Below are positions 29,865 through 39,346 of a stretch of 64,000 nucleotides of DNA, piece after piece. Numbering within the stretch: position 1 is the first letter of the stretch; every line of letters begins with the position of its first letter. The stretch is from Streptomyces werraensis (GTDB lineage: Bacteria > Actinomycetota > Actinomycetes > Streptomycetales > Streptomycetaceae). Below the pieces are notes generated by a model. That model was not told where the DNA came from and ran no database searches. It saw only the letters and a list, made by a program, of their open reading frames with translations. Location of the stretch: NCBI GenBank assembly GCA_014656175.1, contig BNBX01000001.1:660121-724120 (forward strand), in the 5' to 3' direction. The position numbers and the translations under genes are program-made.

Positions 29865-30335
29865 CTACGGGAAGGGGTGCACCCCGACCGGGGTGGCCGG
29901 CACCGGCCCGTGCCCGGCGGCGACGCGGCTGCGGTAGGTGGCCCGGTCGATGACCTCCAGGCCCACGATCTCCCACGGCGGCAGCCCCGCGGTCCTCCGG
30001 TGCTCGCCCCACAGGCGCAGCGCCACCGCGGCCGCGTCGTGCAGGTCGCGGGCCTCCTCCCAGTAGCGGATCTCCGCGTGGTCGTCGGCGTAGCGGCTGG
30101 TGAGCAGGAACGGATGGTCGTGCGCGAGCTGTTCCAGCGCCCGCCGGACCTCCGCGACCGGCGCGGGCTCGCCGGAGACGCTGAGGGTGACGTGCCACAG
30201 GCGGGGCAGGTCGCGCGCCTCGCCGCCCCGGTACCGGTCCCCGGCCGCGACGCTGGTCAGGGCGCGCTCCTCGCTCGCCGCGCGGGAGCCGCGGCCACCG
30301 TGAGACACCGTCGTCCCAGGGCGCACTCGTCTCAC
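29865..30335 (-). CDS. Conserved protein of unknown function between proB and proA
   Basis: A 156-aa soluble protein. After an arginine-rich start, a compact ferredoxin-like pattern is seen: strand (LPRLWHVTLSVSG), helix (VAEVRRALEQLAHDHPFLL), strand (HAEIRYWEEA), helix (DAAAVALRLWGEHRR), strand (WEIVGLEVIDR). GTG at 30335 is selected because AAGGAGG lies 5 nt upstream. It sits inside the proB-proA order, which suggests co-expression with proline synthesis, but no catalytic motif is visible. Confidence 0.7.
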   Translation of the reverse strand: MRRVRPGTTVSHGGRGSRAASEERALTSVAAGDRYRGGEARDLPRLWHVTLSVSGEPAPVAEVRRALEQLAHDHPFLLTSRYADDHAEIRYWEEARDLHDAAAVALRLWGEHRRTAGLPPWEIVGLEVIDRATYRSRVAAGHGPVPATPVGVHPFP

Positions 30336-30468
30336 GACGGCCTCCTTCACACGCGGACCGCCCGCACGCCGGGCGGAATGTGTCCCTGCGACAAAGTTGA
30401 GCAGGCCGCCGCGGATCGTGGGGCGGTTTCGCGGAACGTCCACCACCGAGGGCCGACGTTTCGGGGCA

Positions 30469-31596
30469 TTACGGATGCAGGACCACGAGATCGTCCCTGT
30501 GTACGACCTCGCGTTCGTACCCGGGGCCGAGCTCCCGCGCGAGTTCGCGGGTGGAGCGGCCCACCAGGAGGGGGATCTCCTTGGCGTCGAAGTTGACGAG
30601 CCCCCGGGCCACCGCGCGGCCCTCCCGGTCCCGCAGCTCCACCGGGTCGCCCGCGCTGAAGTCGCCCTCGACGCCGGCGATGCCGGCCGGGAGCAGCGAC
30701 TTGCGGCCCTCCACGACCGCGCGCACCGCGCCGTCGTCCAGGGTGAGCGAGCCCTGCGGGGTGGAGGCGTGCTGGAGCCACAGCAGCCGGTCGGCGGAGC
30801 GGCGTCCGGTGGGGTGGAAGTAGGTGCCGGTGTCGCCGCCGGCGAGCGCCTCGGCCGCGTGGACCGCGCTGGTCAGCACCACCTGGATGCCCGCGGCGGC
30901 GGCGATCCGGGCGGCCTCGACCTTGGTGACCATGCCGCCGGTGCCGACGCCCGCCCTGCCGGCGCTGCCGATCTCCACGTGGGCGAGGTCCTCGGGGCCC
31001 CTGACCTCGGCTATCCGTGAGGTGCCGGGGCGGGACGGGTCGCCGTCGTAGACGCCGTCCACGTCGGACAGCAGCACCAGCAGGTCGGCGCGGACCAGGT
31101 GGGCGACGAGGGCGGCGAGACGGTCGTTGTCGCCGAAGCGGATCTCGTCCGTGGCGACCGTGTCGTTCTCGTTGACGACCGGCAGGGCGCCCATCGCGAG
31201 CAGCTTGTCCAGGGTGCGGGAGGCGTTGCGGTGGTGGGCGCGGCGGCTCATGTCGTCGCTGGTCAGCAGCACCTGGCCGACGCGGACGCCGTAGCGGGCG
31301 AAGGAGGCGGTGTAGCGGGCGACGAGCAGGCCCTGGCCGACGCTGGCGGCGGCCTGCTGGCGGGCCAGGTCGCGGGGGCGGCGGCGCAGTCCCAGCGGGG
31401 CGAGACCGGCGGCGATGGCGCCGGAGGAGACGAGGACGACCTCTCGCTCCCTGCCGCTCCTGGTCTTGGCCAGGACGTCCACGAGCGCGTCCACGCGGTC
31501 GGCGTCCAGTCCGCCCGCGGCGGTGGTCAGCGACGAGGAGCCGACCTTGACGACGATCCTGCGCGCCTCGCCCACGGTCTGCCGTGCCCCTGCCAC
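30469..31596 (-). CDS. proB: Glutamate 5-kinase
   Basis: A 375-aa first enzyme of proline synthesis: glutamate + ATP to gamma-glutamyl phosphate. The amino-acid-kinase core shows VVKVGSSSLT, VLVSSGAIAAG, PVVNENDTVATDEIRFGDND and VGTGGMVTKVEAA. A C-terminal PUA domain is included (about 285-375, LTLDDGAVRAVVEGRKSLLP). GTG 31596 has GAGGGAG upstream. The proline-inhibition site belongs to the kinase domain. In many actinobacteria proB follows obg directly; here 10 kb of surface-polymer genes intervene. Confidence 0.96.
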   Translation of the reverse strand: MAGARQTVGEARRIVVKVGSSSLTTAAGGLDADRVDALVDVLAKTRSGREREVVLVSSGAIAAGLAPLGLRRRPRDLARQQAAASVGQGLLVARYTASFARYGVRVGQVLLTSDDMSRRAHHRNASRTLDKLLAMGALPVVNENDTVATDEIRFGDNDRLAALVAHLVRADLLVLLSDVDGVYDGDPSRPGTSRIAEVRGPEDLAHVEIGSAGRAGVGTGGMVTKVEAARIAAAAGIQVVLTSAVHAAEALAGGDTGTYFHPTGRRSADRLLWLQHASTPQGSLTLDDGAVRAVVEGRKSLLPAGIAGVEGDFSAGDPVELRDREGRAVARGLVNFDAKEIPLLVGRSTRELARELGPGYEREVVHRDDLVVLHP

Positions 31597-31863
31597 CTTG
31601 CCGTCGCTCCCTCACGTCGATCGTTCCGCCCGGCAGGCAATCTACGCGAAGCGCGACGAAGGACGCTCGGCGGTCCAGCCTCCGGACACCACGCCGGACA
31701 CGGCCCGCGGGCCCTCGGGACGCCGTACTCCGTCCGTGCGACCCGGGGCGTGGACACCTGTGCGACGGCACCTGGCCTGCGGCGGCGCGACACGCGCGTG
31801 TCGTCTTCCGGCCGACGGCCGTTAACCCCAGCGCACGTCCCTCACGACCCTGGAGTGACCGCA

Positions 31864-33990
31864 GTGCCCCTACCCACGTCCCGTCGGCGGTTGAGGGCGG
31901 GTATCCGCCGGTCCCGCCTTCCGCTGCTCCGCGCGCCCGGCCGCCCCGCGCTCGCCACGCTCCTCACGGCGTCCGTCCTGGCCGGCGCCTACGGGGTGCA
32001 GGCCGTGGCGGCGCTGGCCCCGCACGTGCCGCTGCTGCTGGCCGCCACCGCCCTCTCGCTGGCCGTCGAGGGCGTGCTGTACCGCTGGCAGCGGGGGGTG
32101 CCCGCGCTGTTCGCCAAGGCGCACGCGGACATCACCGTCCGCCATGTGCTGCGCGACCTGCTGCTGGTGGTGGGCCTGCTGCGGCTCGGCGAGCAGCACC
32201 GCGAGACGCAGTACGCGCCGCTGCTCGCCGGTCTGCTGCTGTGCTACGCCCTGCACTGCGCGATCCAGGCGGTGTCCGTGCTGGTGCGCCGCACCCGCAC
32301 GCTGCCGGTGGTGACCCGCAACGTCGACGCCTCCGCGCTGCGCCTGTCCCCCGCCCCGCCCGCGCTGCTGCGCCGCCCAGGGCACCGGCTGCCGTTGTTC
32401 GGGCTGCCCGCGACGGCCGGGCTGACGGCGACGGCGGTGACGGACGACGCGCGGTGCGCGGCGGCCGGGATCGCGGTGTCGCTGGCGCTCGCGCTGGGCG
32501 GTCTGGCCGCGCTGTCGGTGCGGCTGCTGCCCGGGAGGCGCCCGGCCGGCGAGCAGGAGGTGCTCGCCTGGTTCGACGCCTGGCTGGCCGAGTACCGGCC
32601 CACCGTGGGGCTGTACTTCTCCGGCGGGCCGTCCTCCGTCTACCAGGCGGGGATGTGGCTGGAGCCGCTGGCCCGGCTGGACGGCCGGCCGCTGATCGTG
32701 CTGCGTGAGCGGCACATGGTGTCGCGGATCCCGGCGACCGACATCCCGATCGTGTGCCTGCCGAAGGTGCCGACGCTGATGCGGCTGGAGCACTCCACGC
32801 TCCAGGTGCTCATCCACCCCTCCAACTCCGGCAAGACCTCGCAGGTGCTGCGCATCCCCACGATCAAGCACGCCTTCGTCAACCACGGGGAGAGCGACAA
32901 GCTGTCGTCCTGCAACCCGTACGCGAAGGCGTACGACGAGGTGTGGGTCGCGGGTCCGGCCGCGCGCGAGCGGTACGCGCTGGCCGAGGTCGGGGTCGAG
33001 GACAAGGACGTGGTGGAGATCGGCCGCCCGCAGCTCGACGCGGTCCGGCCGTACGCGGGGCCCCCGGCGGGCGCGTACGTCACCGTGCTGTACGCGCCGA
33101 CCTGGGAGGGCTGGGACGGCAATCCGGGCAACACCTCGGTGATCGCGGCCGGCGAGAACCTGGTGCGGGCGCTGCTCGCGGACCCGGGCGTGCGGCTGCT
33201 GTACAAGCCGCACCCGCTGACCGGCTCGGTGGATCCGCGCGCGGGCGCCGCCGACCGCCGCATCCGGGAGCTGATCCGGGCGGCCGGCCGGGCCCGCTCC
33301 GGTCCGCGCCCCGCCCCGTCGGAGGAGCTGGCCGCCCGCACGGCCGAGCTGGACCGGCTGACCGCCACGGAGTTCAGGGAGGGCGCCGACCAGGCGGAGC
33401 GGATGCTCGTCCAGTCCGCTCCCCCGGCGGGCCGCGCGAAGGCGGTGGCGCGGGCGACCGAGGCATGGGAGGCGGCCTACTGGGCGTCGCTGCCGGAGTG
33501 GGAGCACCAGGTCGTGGTGGACTCCCGTCCCTCGCTGTACTCCTGCTTCGACGTGGCCGACCTGCTGATCAGCGACGTGTCGAGCGTGATCAGCGACTTC
33601 CTGGCGAGCGGCAAGCCGTACGCGGTGACGAACACCGGCGGCCTCACCGAGGAGACGTTCCGCGCCCGGTTCCCGACGGTGGCGGCGGCGACCGTCCTCG
33701 CCCCGGACGCGACGGGGGTGCCGGCCCTGCTGGAGACGGTCCGGCACCCGGAGAAGGACGGTCTGGCAGAAGCGCGCGCGGAGCTGCGCCTGCGCCTGCT
33801 GGGCCCGTCCGAGCCCTCGTCCCAGGAACGCTTCGCCGAGGCCGTACGCGCCCTGAGCGCGGCGGCCGCGACGCACAGGGCCCGGATGACCGGCAGGGCG
33901 ACGGCGGGAGTCCCGGCCCCCCGCCAGGTCCGGCCGACGCCCGCCCGGATCACTCTGCCCGCGCGGGAACGGCCGGAGCAGCTCGCCTGA
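31864..33990 (+). CDS. TagF/TagB-like CDP-glycerol (poly)glycerophosphate transferase with membrane N-terminus
   Basis: A 708-aa protein. Four or five hydrophobic segments occupy about residues 30-230. A GT-B-type CDP-glycerol glycerophosphotransferase domain follows (about 250-660). Family cues: HAFVNHGESDK, YAPTWEGWDGN, LYKPHPLT and LLISDVSSVISDFLASGKPY, the last matching the conserved D-SSV-D-F signature of TagB/TagF enzymes. Such enzymes add polyol-phosphate units to wall teichoic acid or related polymers on the cytoplasmic face. GTG 31864 has GGAG 8 nt upstream. It is convergent with the Stealth genes; a shared 16-bp hairpin separates them. The exact polyol is unknown. Confidence 0.85.
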   Translation: MPLPTSRRRLRAGIRRSRLPLLRAPGRPALATLLTASVLAGAYGVQAVAALAPHVPLLLAATALSLAVEGVLYRWQRGVPALFAKAHADITVRHVLRDLLLVVGLLRLGEQHRETQYAPLLAGLLLCYALHCAIQAVSVLVRRTRTLPVVTRNVDASALRLSPAPPALLRRPGHRLPLFGLPATAGLTATAVTDDARCAAAGIAVSLALALGGLAALSVRLLPGRRPAGEQEVLAWFDAWLAEYRPTVGLYFSGGPSSVYQAGMWLEPLARLDGRPLIVLRERHMVSRIPATDIPIVCLPKVPTLMRLEHSTLQVLIHPSNSGKTSQVLRIPTIKHAFVNHGESDKLSSCNPYAKAYDEVWVAGPAARERYALAEVGVEDKDVVEIGRPQLDAVRPYAGPPAGAYVTVLYAPTWEGWDGNPGNTSVIAAGENLVRALLADPGVRLLYKPHPLTGSVDPRAGAADRRIRELIRAAGRARSGPRPAPSEELAARTAELDRLTATEFREGADQAERMLVQSAPPAGRAKAVARATEAWEAAYWASLPEWEHQVVVDSRPSLYSCFDVADLLISDVSSVISDFLASGKPYAVTNTGGLTEETFRARFPTVAAATVLAPDATGVPALLETVRHPEKDGLAEARAELRLRLLGPSEPSSQERFAEAVRALSAAAATHRARMTGRATAGVPAPRQVRPTPARITLPARERPEQLA

Positions 33991-34021
33991 CGCCGCGCGG
34001 AAGGGCGCTCACGGAGCAGGA

Positions 34022-34059
34022 CGGCGGGTCGCCGCGCGTGGATGCGCGGCGACCCGCCG
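34022..34059. terminator. Bidirectional terminator between the TagF-like gene and the Stealth operon
   Basis: A perfect 16-bp inverted repeat (34022-34037 with 34044-34059) and a 6-nt loop between convergent genes. Confidence 0.75.
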
Positions 34060-34077
34060 GGGGTCCGGGCGGTGCCG

Positions 34078-35784
34078 TCAGGCGCGCTCGAAGGAGCTCG
34101 GGTACGGGAAGTACCACTCCAGGAAGTCGTGGACGTAGGAGCGCACGTAGTCGCGGCGCTCGGGGGCCGTGTCCACGTCGTTGAGGCAGAAGAAGTCGTA
34201 GCCGCGGCGCGCCTTGAGGGACTCGACGCGCTCCTCCAGGTGGGGCTTGCCGACGTCGACGTAGCGGTACTTGAACTTCGCCGGGACGGCGCGGCCGGTG
34301 AGCAGCGCCAGGTGGTGGTGGAAGGAGGTGGCCGGCGACACGTCCTCGATCGACCGGAACCGGGAGCGCATGGTCCGCTCGATCGCCTCCGGGTAGTCCC
34401 GCTCCAGGTCGGCCAGCACGTCCCGGCGCTGGGGGTGCGGGGTGTGCAGGAACTTGTGGGTGATGGACACCCCGTAGGTCTCCTCCAGCAGCCGGCGCAC
34501 GTTCCGCCCGGCGGAGTTGGGGGCGGAGGCCTGCGGGTGCGGGGCGCCGACGCCGATCTGGTAGGTGGAGAAGGGCAGCCGGGCGACACCGCTGGCGTGG
34601 AAGAAGTGCTGGGGGGTGACGCTGCGGCCGACGAACACGTCGTCGTTGAAGTACAGGTAGTGGTCCGAGAGGCCCGGGATGTGGTGCAGCCGCGTCTCGA
34701 TGGCGTGCGAGTTGAAGACCGGCAGGACGCCCTCGGGGAAGATGTCCTTGTGGTCGACCACGGTCACGCCCGGCGCCTCCGGGTCGAGCCACTGGGGGGT
34801 CTGGCCGTCGGTGACGATGTACACGTGCCGCACGAAGCCGGCGTACGTCTGGAGCGACCGCAGCGAGTACTTCAGCTCGTCGTGGCTGGTGTAGCGGGAC
34901 TCGCCTACCTCGCGGGCCGCGATGCCGGCGTCCCCGTCGCCGCGGTACTTCTGGCGCTTGGCCCGCAGTTCGGGGTCCTGGCCGTCGACCCAGGTGTAGA
35001 CGACGTCGATGGGGAACGTCACGTCCTCCACCGTGGTCACGGTGAACGGCGCGAAGGTGGGGTGGTCGCGACCGGCGACCGTGACCTTCGCGGGCGTCTG
35101 CTCCGCGGTCGGCACCACGTCGGCGATGCGGTTGCGGCGCGGCGCCACGAGGGAGTCGGCCAGGACGTCGGCGGAGGCCTGCGGCGACACCCGTGCCAGC
35201 TCCGCCTCCGCCTGCGGACCCGCCAGCACCTCGGCGCCGTCCTGCCAGAACTCCACGTCGCAGCCGAGCAGCGGGCCGCCCAGGACCTGACCGGCGGGGC
35301 CCAGACGCACCACGCCGAAGCGGATCACCGGGGCCGAGGACAGCGACTTGGGCCAGACCTCGTCCGCGAAGAGCGAGAAGTCCGACACACCCCCGGAGCG
35401 GGGACGCGCCGCGAACACGACCGTGCCCGCGTACAGCTCGCGCATCGACCGCAGGAACGCCTCACGGTCGGCCTCGCGGACGCCCAGGGCCCACGCGGTC
35501 CGGGACACACCCGGCACCACGAAGTACGCGATCTCCGCGCGCTCCAGCGCGTCCGCGACCAGTGCCAGGTTGTCCGCCGCGGCGCCGGCCGCCGTGAACC
35601 CGTCGACCACCCGCCCCCACAACGGCTGACCGTCGAACGAGACCTGGCGCACACCCGCGTCGGACCCCAGCAGACCCTGCCGCTGTCGGGCGAGCCGTGC
35701 CGCCGAGGCCCGGTCGCGCACCTTGCGGCCGACGCCGAGTCCCCGGCGCGCCAGCCGGCGGATCCGCCGCGAGGCCGGTGCCAT
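34078..35784 (-). CDS. Stealth-family sugar-phosphate transferase, copy 2
   Basis: A 568-aa Stealth protein (capsular/exopolysaccharide hexose-1-phosphate transferase family). A unique N-terminal region of about 240 residues is followed by CR1 (PIDVVYTWVDGQDPEL, about residue 250), CR2 (HVYIVTDGQTPQWL ... YLYFNDDVFVGRSV, about 300-390), CR3 (HTPHPQRRDVLADLERDYPE, about 445) and CR4 (YDFFCLNDVD, about 535). Stealth enzymes such as GlcNAc-1-phosphotransferases build phosphodiester-linked glycans. Its ATG at 35784 shares one base with the TGA of the upstream paralogue (TGATG), so the two are coupled. The N-terminal half is almost identical in DNA to that of the paralogue; the C-terminal third is not. 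Confidence 0.88.
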   Translation of the reverse strand: MAPASRRIRRLARRGLGVGRKVRDRASAARLARQRQGLLGSDAGVRQVSFDGQPLWGRVVDGFTAAGAAADNLALVADALERAEIAYFVVPGVSRTAWALGVREADREAFLRSMRELYAGTVVFAARPRSGGVSDFSLFADEVWPKSLSSAPVIRFGVVRLGPAGQVLGGPLLGCDVEFWQDGAEVLAGPQAEAELARVSPQASADVLADSLVAPRRNRIADVVPTAEQTPAKVTVAGRDHPTFAPFTVTTVEDVTFPIDVVYTWVDGQDPELRAKRQKYRGDGDAGIAAREVGESRYTSHDELKYSLRSLQTYAGFVRHVYIVTDGQTPQWLDPEAPGVTVVDHKDIFPEGVLPVFNSHAIETRLHHIPGLSDHYLYFNDDVFVGRSVTPQHFFHASGVARLPFSTYQIGVGAPHPQASAPNSAGRNVRRLLEETYGVSITHKFLHTPHPQRRDVLADLERDYPEAIERTMRSRFRSIEDVSPATSFHHHLALLTGRAVPAKFKYRYVDVGKPHLEERVESLKARRGYDFFCLNDVDTAPERRDYVRSYVHDFLEWYFPYPSSFERA

Positions 35785-37128
35785 CAACGCTTCCCGGAGG
35801 AGGTGCTTTCAGGTGCCTTCTCGAAGGAGCTCGGGAAGGGGAAGTACTCCTCCAGGAAGGAGAACATGCGGGCGGTGACCTCTTCGCGCTGCTCCGGCGG
35901 CACGTCGACGTCGTTGAGGCAGAAGAAGTCGTAGTTGCGCTTGGCCCGGATGCCCTCGAGACGGCGGTCCGCGTCCTCGCGGCTGATGTTGACGTACCGG
36001 AAGCGGAACTTGCCGGGGACGCCCTTGCCGGTGATGTACGCGTGGTTGTAGTGCATCGACGCGGTCATCGCGATGTCGTCGGGCGACCGGAAGCGCGAGC
36101 GCATGGTCTGGCCGACCTCCTCGGGGAACATCTCCTCGAGCTCCTGCAGCACCGACCGCACCTGCGGCAGCGGGGTGTGCATGAAGTTGTGCGTGATGAA
36201 GCGGTCGTGGGCCTTCATCAGCAGCTGGCGCACGTTCTTTCCGGCCGAGTTGGTCGCGGTCTCGCCGCCGTGCGGCTGGCCGACGCCCACCTTGAGCGGC
36301 GAGAACGGGATGCGGGCGATGCCGTTCGCGTAGAAGAAGTGCTGCGGGGTGACGCTGCGGCCGACGAACACGTCGTCGTTGAAGTACAGGTAGTGGTCCG
36401 AAAGGCCCGGGATGTGGTGCAGCCGTGTCTCGATGGCGTGCGAGTTGAAGACCGGCAGGACGCCCTCGGGGAAGATGTCCTTGTGGTCCACGACCGTGAT
36501 GCCGGGCGCGTCGGCGTCCAGCCACTCCGGCTTCTGGCCGTCGGTGACGATGTAGATGTGCCGCACGAAGCCGGCGTACATCTCCAGCGAGCGCAGCGAG
36601 TACTTCAGCTCGTCGTGGCTGGTGTACCGGGACTCGTTGGTCTCCTTGTCGAGGATCGCCGGGACGCCCTCGCTCTTGTACTTCTGCCGCTTGGCGCGCA
36701 GCTCGGGGTCCTCGCCGTCGACCCAGGTGTAGACGACGTCGATGGGGAACGTCACGTCCTCCACCGTGGTCACGGTGAACGGCGCGAACGTCGGGTAGTC
36801 GCGGCCCTGCACCGAGATCTTCGCGGACTTCTGCTCGCTGGTCGGCATGACGTCCGATATCCGGTTGCGCCGGGGGGCGACCAGGGAGTCGGCCAGCACG
36901 TCGGCGGAGGCCTGCGGCGACACCCGTGCCAGCTCCGCCTCCGCCTGCGGACCCGCCAGCACCTCGGCGCCGTCCTGCCAGAACTCCACGTCGCAGCCGA
37001 GCAGCGGACCGCCCAGGACCTGACCGGCGGGGCCCAGACGCACCACGCCGAAGCGGATCACCGGGGCCGAGGACAGCGACTTCGGCCAGACCTCGTCCGC
37101 GAAGAGCGAGAAGTCCGACACACCCCCG
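35168..37128. repeat. Near-identical direct repeat within the two Stealth genes
   Basis: Positions 35168-35395 and 36901-37128 (offset 1733) differ at only about 2 of 228 bases by eye, and high identity continues to about 35650/37383. Flanking parts, for example 35083-35150 against 36817-36884, are clearly more divergent, including at silent positions. Confidence 0.85.
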
Positions 37129-37517
37129 GGACGGGGGCGCGCCGCGAACACGACCGTGCCCGCGTACAGCTCGCGCATCGACTTCAGGAACGCCTCGCGG
37201 TCGGCCTCGCGGACGCCCAGGGCCCACGCGGTCCGGGACACACCCGGCACCACGAAGTACGAGATCTCCGCGCGCTCCAGCGCGTCGGCGACGAGTGCCA
37301 GGTTGTCCGCCGCGGCGCCGGCCGCCGTGAACCCGTCGACCACCCGCCCCCACAGCGGCTCGCCGTCGAACGAGACCTGGCGCACACCCGCGTCGGAGCG
37401 CAGCAGGCCCTGCCGCTGCCGCGTGACCCGCAACAACCACGCCCGGCGCTTCTGCGCCTGCATCGCGCTCTTGGTGCGCGACTTCAGACTGCTTCCGATG
37501 CGGGTACGCACACTCAC
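35784..37517 (-). CDS. Stealth-family sugar-phosphate transferase, copy 1
   Basis: A 577-aa paralogue of the downstream gene with the same order of regions: CR1 PIDVVYTWVDGEDPEL (about residue 260), CR2 HIYIVTDGQKPEWL ... YLYFNDDVFVGRSV, CR3 HTPLPQVRSVLQELEEMFPE and CR4 YDFFCLNDVD. The N-terminus is basic (MSVRTRIGSSLKSRTKSA). There is no signal peptide or membrane span, so it is cytoplasmic or peripheral. It is first in a two-gene operon with a 395-bp upstream region. GTG 37517 has no strong ribosome site, so the start is less sure. It probably makes a phosphodiester-linked wall or surface polymer together with the TagF-like protein; substrates are unknown. Confidence 0.87.
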   Translation of the reverse strand: MSVRTRIGSSLKSRTKSAMQAQKRRAWLLRVTRQRQGLLRSDAGVRQVSFDGEPLWGRVVDGFTAAGAAADNLALVADALERAEISYFVVPGVSRTAWALGVREADREAFLKSMRELYAGTVVFAARPRPGGVSDFSLFADEVWPKSLSSAPVIRFGVVRLGPAGQVLGGPLLGCDVEFWQDGAEVLAGPQAEAELARVSPQASADVLADSLVAPRRNRISDVMPTSEQKSAKISVQGRDYPTFAPFTVTTVEDVTFPIDVVYTWVDGEDPELRAKRQKYKSEGVPAILDKETNESRYTSHDELKYSLRSLEMYAGFVRHIYIVTDGQKPEWLDADAPGITVVDHKDIFPEGVLPVFNSHAIETRLHHIPGLSDHYLYFNDDVFVGRSVTPQHFFYANGIARIPFSPLKVGVGQPHGGETATNSAGKNVRQLLMKAHDRFITHNFMHTPLPQVRSVLQELEEMFPEEVGQTMRSRFRSPDDIAMTASMHYNHAYITGKGVPGKFRFRYVNISREDADRRLEGIRAKRNYDFFCLNDVDVPPEQREEVTARMFSFLEEYFPFPSSFEKAPESTSSGKR

Positions 37518-37912
37518 TTCAATCCCAAACCTTTCGGCGAGTCCCGACGTGGCCTACATGATGGAGGTGTCAAGACGACCAGCGGCAACGAGCGCTGTAC
37601 CCCCATACGGCGCCACACGCGGAGCACGCGAGGCTCCTCCAGGGTCAAGCCGCAGGGGGGAAGTTTACAGCAACGGTGTCACATTCCTGTTCGATGACAT
37701 GCGCCGCCACGACGGGCGGAGTTCACACCTTCGTTGCTTGTGTTTGCGACCGTCAATTCCGGCACTTACATCTCCCCTAAGGGTATTCTTCGGACTTATC
37801 CGCCCCTCTTGAGATTCCGACCGTTCCCGGTCACCCGGCGATCATTTTCGTGACGTAGCACACACTCGCGTTTGAGCGCAGAGTGTTCGGGCGAGCATGC
37901 AGACTTACGGTC
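37518..37912. other. Divergent intergenic region of the Stealth operon and the CDP-alcohol transferase gene
   Basis: 395 bp with relatively AT-rich patches (e.g. 37740-37870). It must hold promoters for both directions. TTGACA on the minus strand near 37570 is a possible -35, without a convincing -10. I see no gene here. Confidence 0.6.
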
Positions 37913-38902
37913 ATGCGTGTACCTTCACTCCCCGAAGTCCGCCGCCTCACGGAGAAAGAGCGAGACGCCTGGTGGACCGTTCTCCTGGTCGATCCCGTCG
38001 CCACCCCTCTTGTCCGCTGGACCGCCATGTGGACACGGGTGACCCCGAACCAGATCACCTGGGCCGCCCTGGTGCTCGGAATCGGGGCCGCGGCCTGCTT
38101 CGCGCAGGGTGACTGGCAGTGGCTCGTGGCCGGAGCCGTCGTCTATCACGTCAGCTTCATCCTGGACTGCATGGACGGGAAGCTCGCCCGTCTGACGGGG
38201 AAGGGCTCGGCGTTCGGCGCCTGGCTGGACTACATCTTCGACCGCGTCCGCGTGCTGGTGTGCGCCATCGCCCTGATGGGCGGGCAGTACCAGCGGACGG
38301 AGGACGTCACCTACATATGGCTCGCCGTGGCCGTGGTGTTCCTCGACATGCTCCGCTACATGGACGCGCTGGAGATATGGAAGGTCCGCCTCAACATGCG
38401 GCGGCGCCAGCGTGAGCGCGCCGAGGAACTGGGCCTGATCGACACCACCCAGGACAACGGCGCGGACGACGAGGCCGACGACACCCCGGTGAAGGGCACC
38501 GCCAGGGTCCCCGCCCAGCCGACGGCCGGCGACGCCTCCGCGGCCGCCTCCACGGCGCCGGCCGCTCCCGCGCACGTCGTGCCCCCGGCCAAGACGTTCA
38601 TCACGCGCCTGCCCGGGTACGTGCCCCTGCGCGATTTCCTGGTCAGCCACCGGATCCGCATCCACCTGTTCAGCGGCATCGAGTTCCAGATGACGATCTT
38701 CATCGTCGCACCGCTGCTCAACTCGATCCTCTGGCCGACGGTCGTCGCGGGAGCCCTGCTCCTCGCCTTCGAGGTGCTCGTCGTCTACCGCCTCCTCCTG
38801 GCCACCCGCGCCTTCGAGCGCACGATGGCCCGGTACGACCGTCTGGAGGCCGAGATGAGGTCCGAGACGTCCAGCCCGTCGGAGCAGGCCACGCTGGTCT
38901 GA
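37913..38902 (+). CDS. CDP-alcohol phosphatidyltransferase family membrane protein
   Basis: A 329-aa protein. The catalytic signature DG-x2-AR-x8-G-x3-D-x3-D is complete in MDGKLARLTGKGSAFG plus AWLDYIFDR (about residues 85-110). Hydrophobic segments flank it, and two more spans lie near the C-terminus (FIVAPLLNSILWPTVVAGAL). A charged Ala/Pro/Asp-rich cytosolic insert of about 70 residues separates the halves. The family moves a phospho-alcohol from a CDP carrier to an alcohol acceptor, as in phosphatidylinositol-phosphate or polyol-phosphate synthesis. Placed between Stealth and OatA-like genes, it probably supplies a lipid or polyol-phosphate building block. ATG 37913 gives the conserved N-terminus; no clear ribosome site is seen. 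Confidence 0.88.
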   Translation: MRVPSLPEVRRLTEKERDAWWTVLLVDPVATPLVRWTAMWTRVTPNQITWAALVLGIGAAACFAQGDWQWLVAGAVVYHVSFILDCMDGKLARLTGKGSAFGAWLDYIFDRVRVLVCAIALMGGQYQRTEDVTYIWLAVAVVFLDMLRYMDALEIWKVRLNMRRRQRERAEELGLIDTTQDNGADDEADDTPVKGTARVPAQPTAGDASAAASTAPAAPAHVVPPAKTFITRLPGYVPLRDFLVSHRIRIHLFSGIEFQMTIFIVAPLLNSILWPTVVAGALLLAFEVLVVYRLLLATRAFERTMARYDRLEAEMRSETSSPSEQATLV

Positions 38903-39346
38903 GAGGGGGAAGCCCTCCCGGCGGACAGGGCCGTCCGGTCGCTCGTCAGGAGTTCACGGAGCGGCTGGGCGTGTCCCGGGACGGGGTGACCCTGCCGGGC
39001 CGGCCGAGAATGTCGTGATCTTGGATTCCGTGACGGGGGACCTCCTCGGCAAGGACACGGAATTCGTCCGGAACATCCACGTGATCTCCTTGGAGCGGCG
39101 CGGCAGGAGCCGGATGTCCGGGGCAGACGCGGCTGCTCCGCGAACCGCCTGCGGGCGGTTCCGAGTTACTTGTTACGACAATGCGACAGAAGATGCGACG
39201 GTTCGCCACCCGGGCGGAGATACGCTCGAGCGTCCGACTCCGCGTCGAGCACCGGAGCCGGCAGGTCCCGGCAGCGCCCGGCCCAGGACCGTGTCGCAGA
39301 CTTCTCATGTCTCGCAGACGCTCCCCGAACAAGGAGAACCCCCGAA
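38903..39346. other. Gene-free gap with possible degenerate coding fragment
   Basis: 444 bp. Between 38950 and 39120 the plus strand keeps strong third-position GC, but the frame changes near 39012 (reading FTERLGVSRDGVTLPGRP, then VILDSVTGDLLGKDTEFVR). This looks like a decayed gene fragment. Positions 39160-39346 form the leader region of the acyltransferase gene. Confidence 0.4.

Noticed and set aside
27802..30198. A 798-codon minus-strand frame spanning proA
   Set aside because: Only the 3' part (27802-28353) is a real gene; the rest is an out-of-frame shadow of proA.
34078..37517. Stealth genes as one duplicated assembly error
   Set aside because: The C-terminal thirds and N-termini differ in many residues, so these are two real paralogues.
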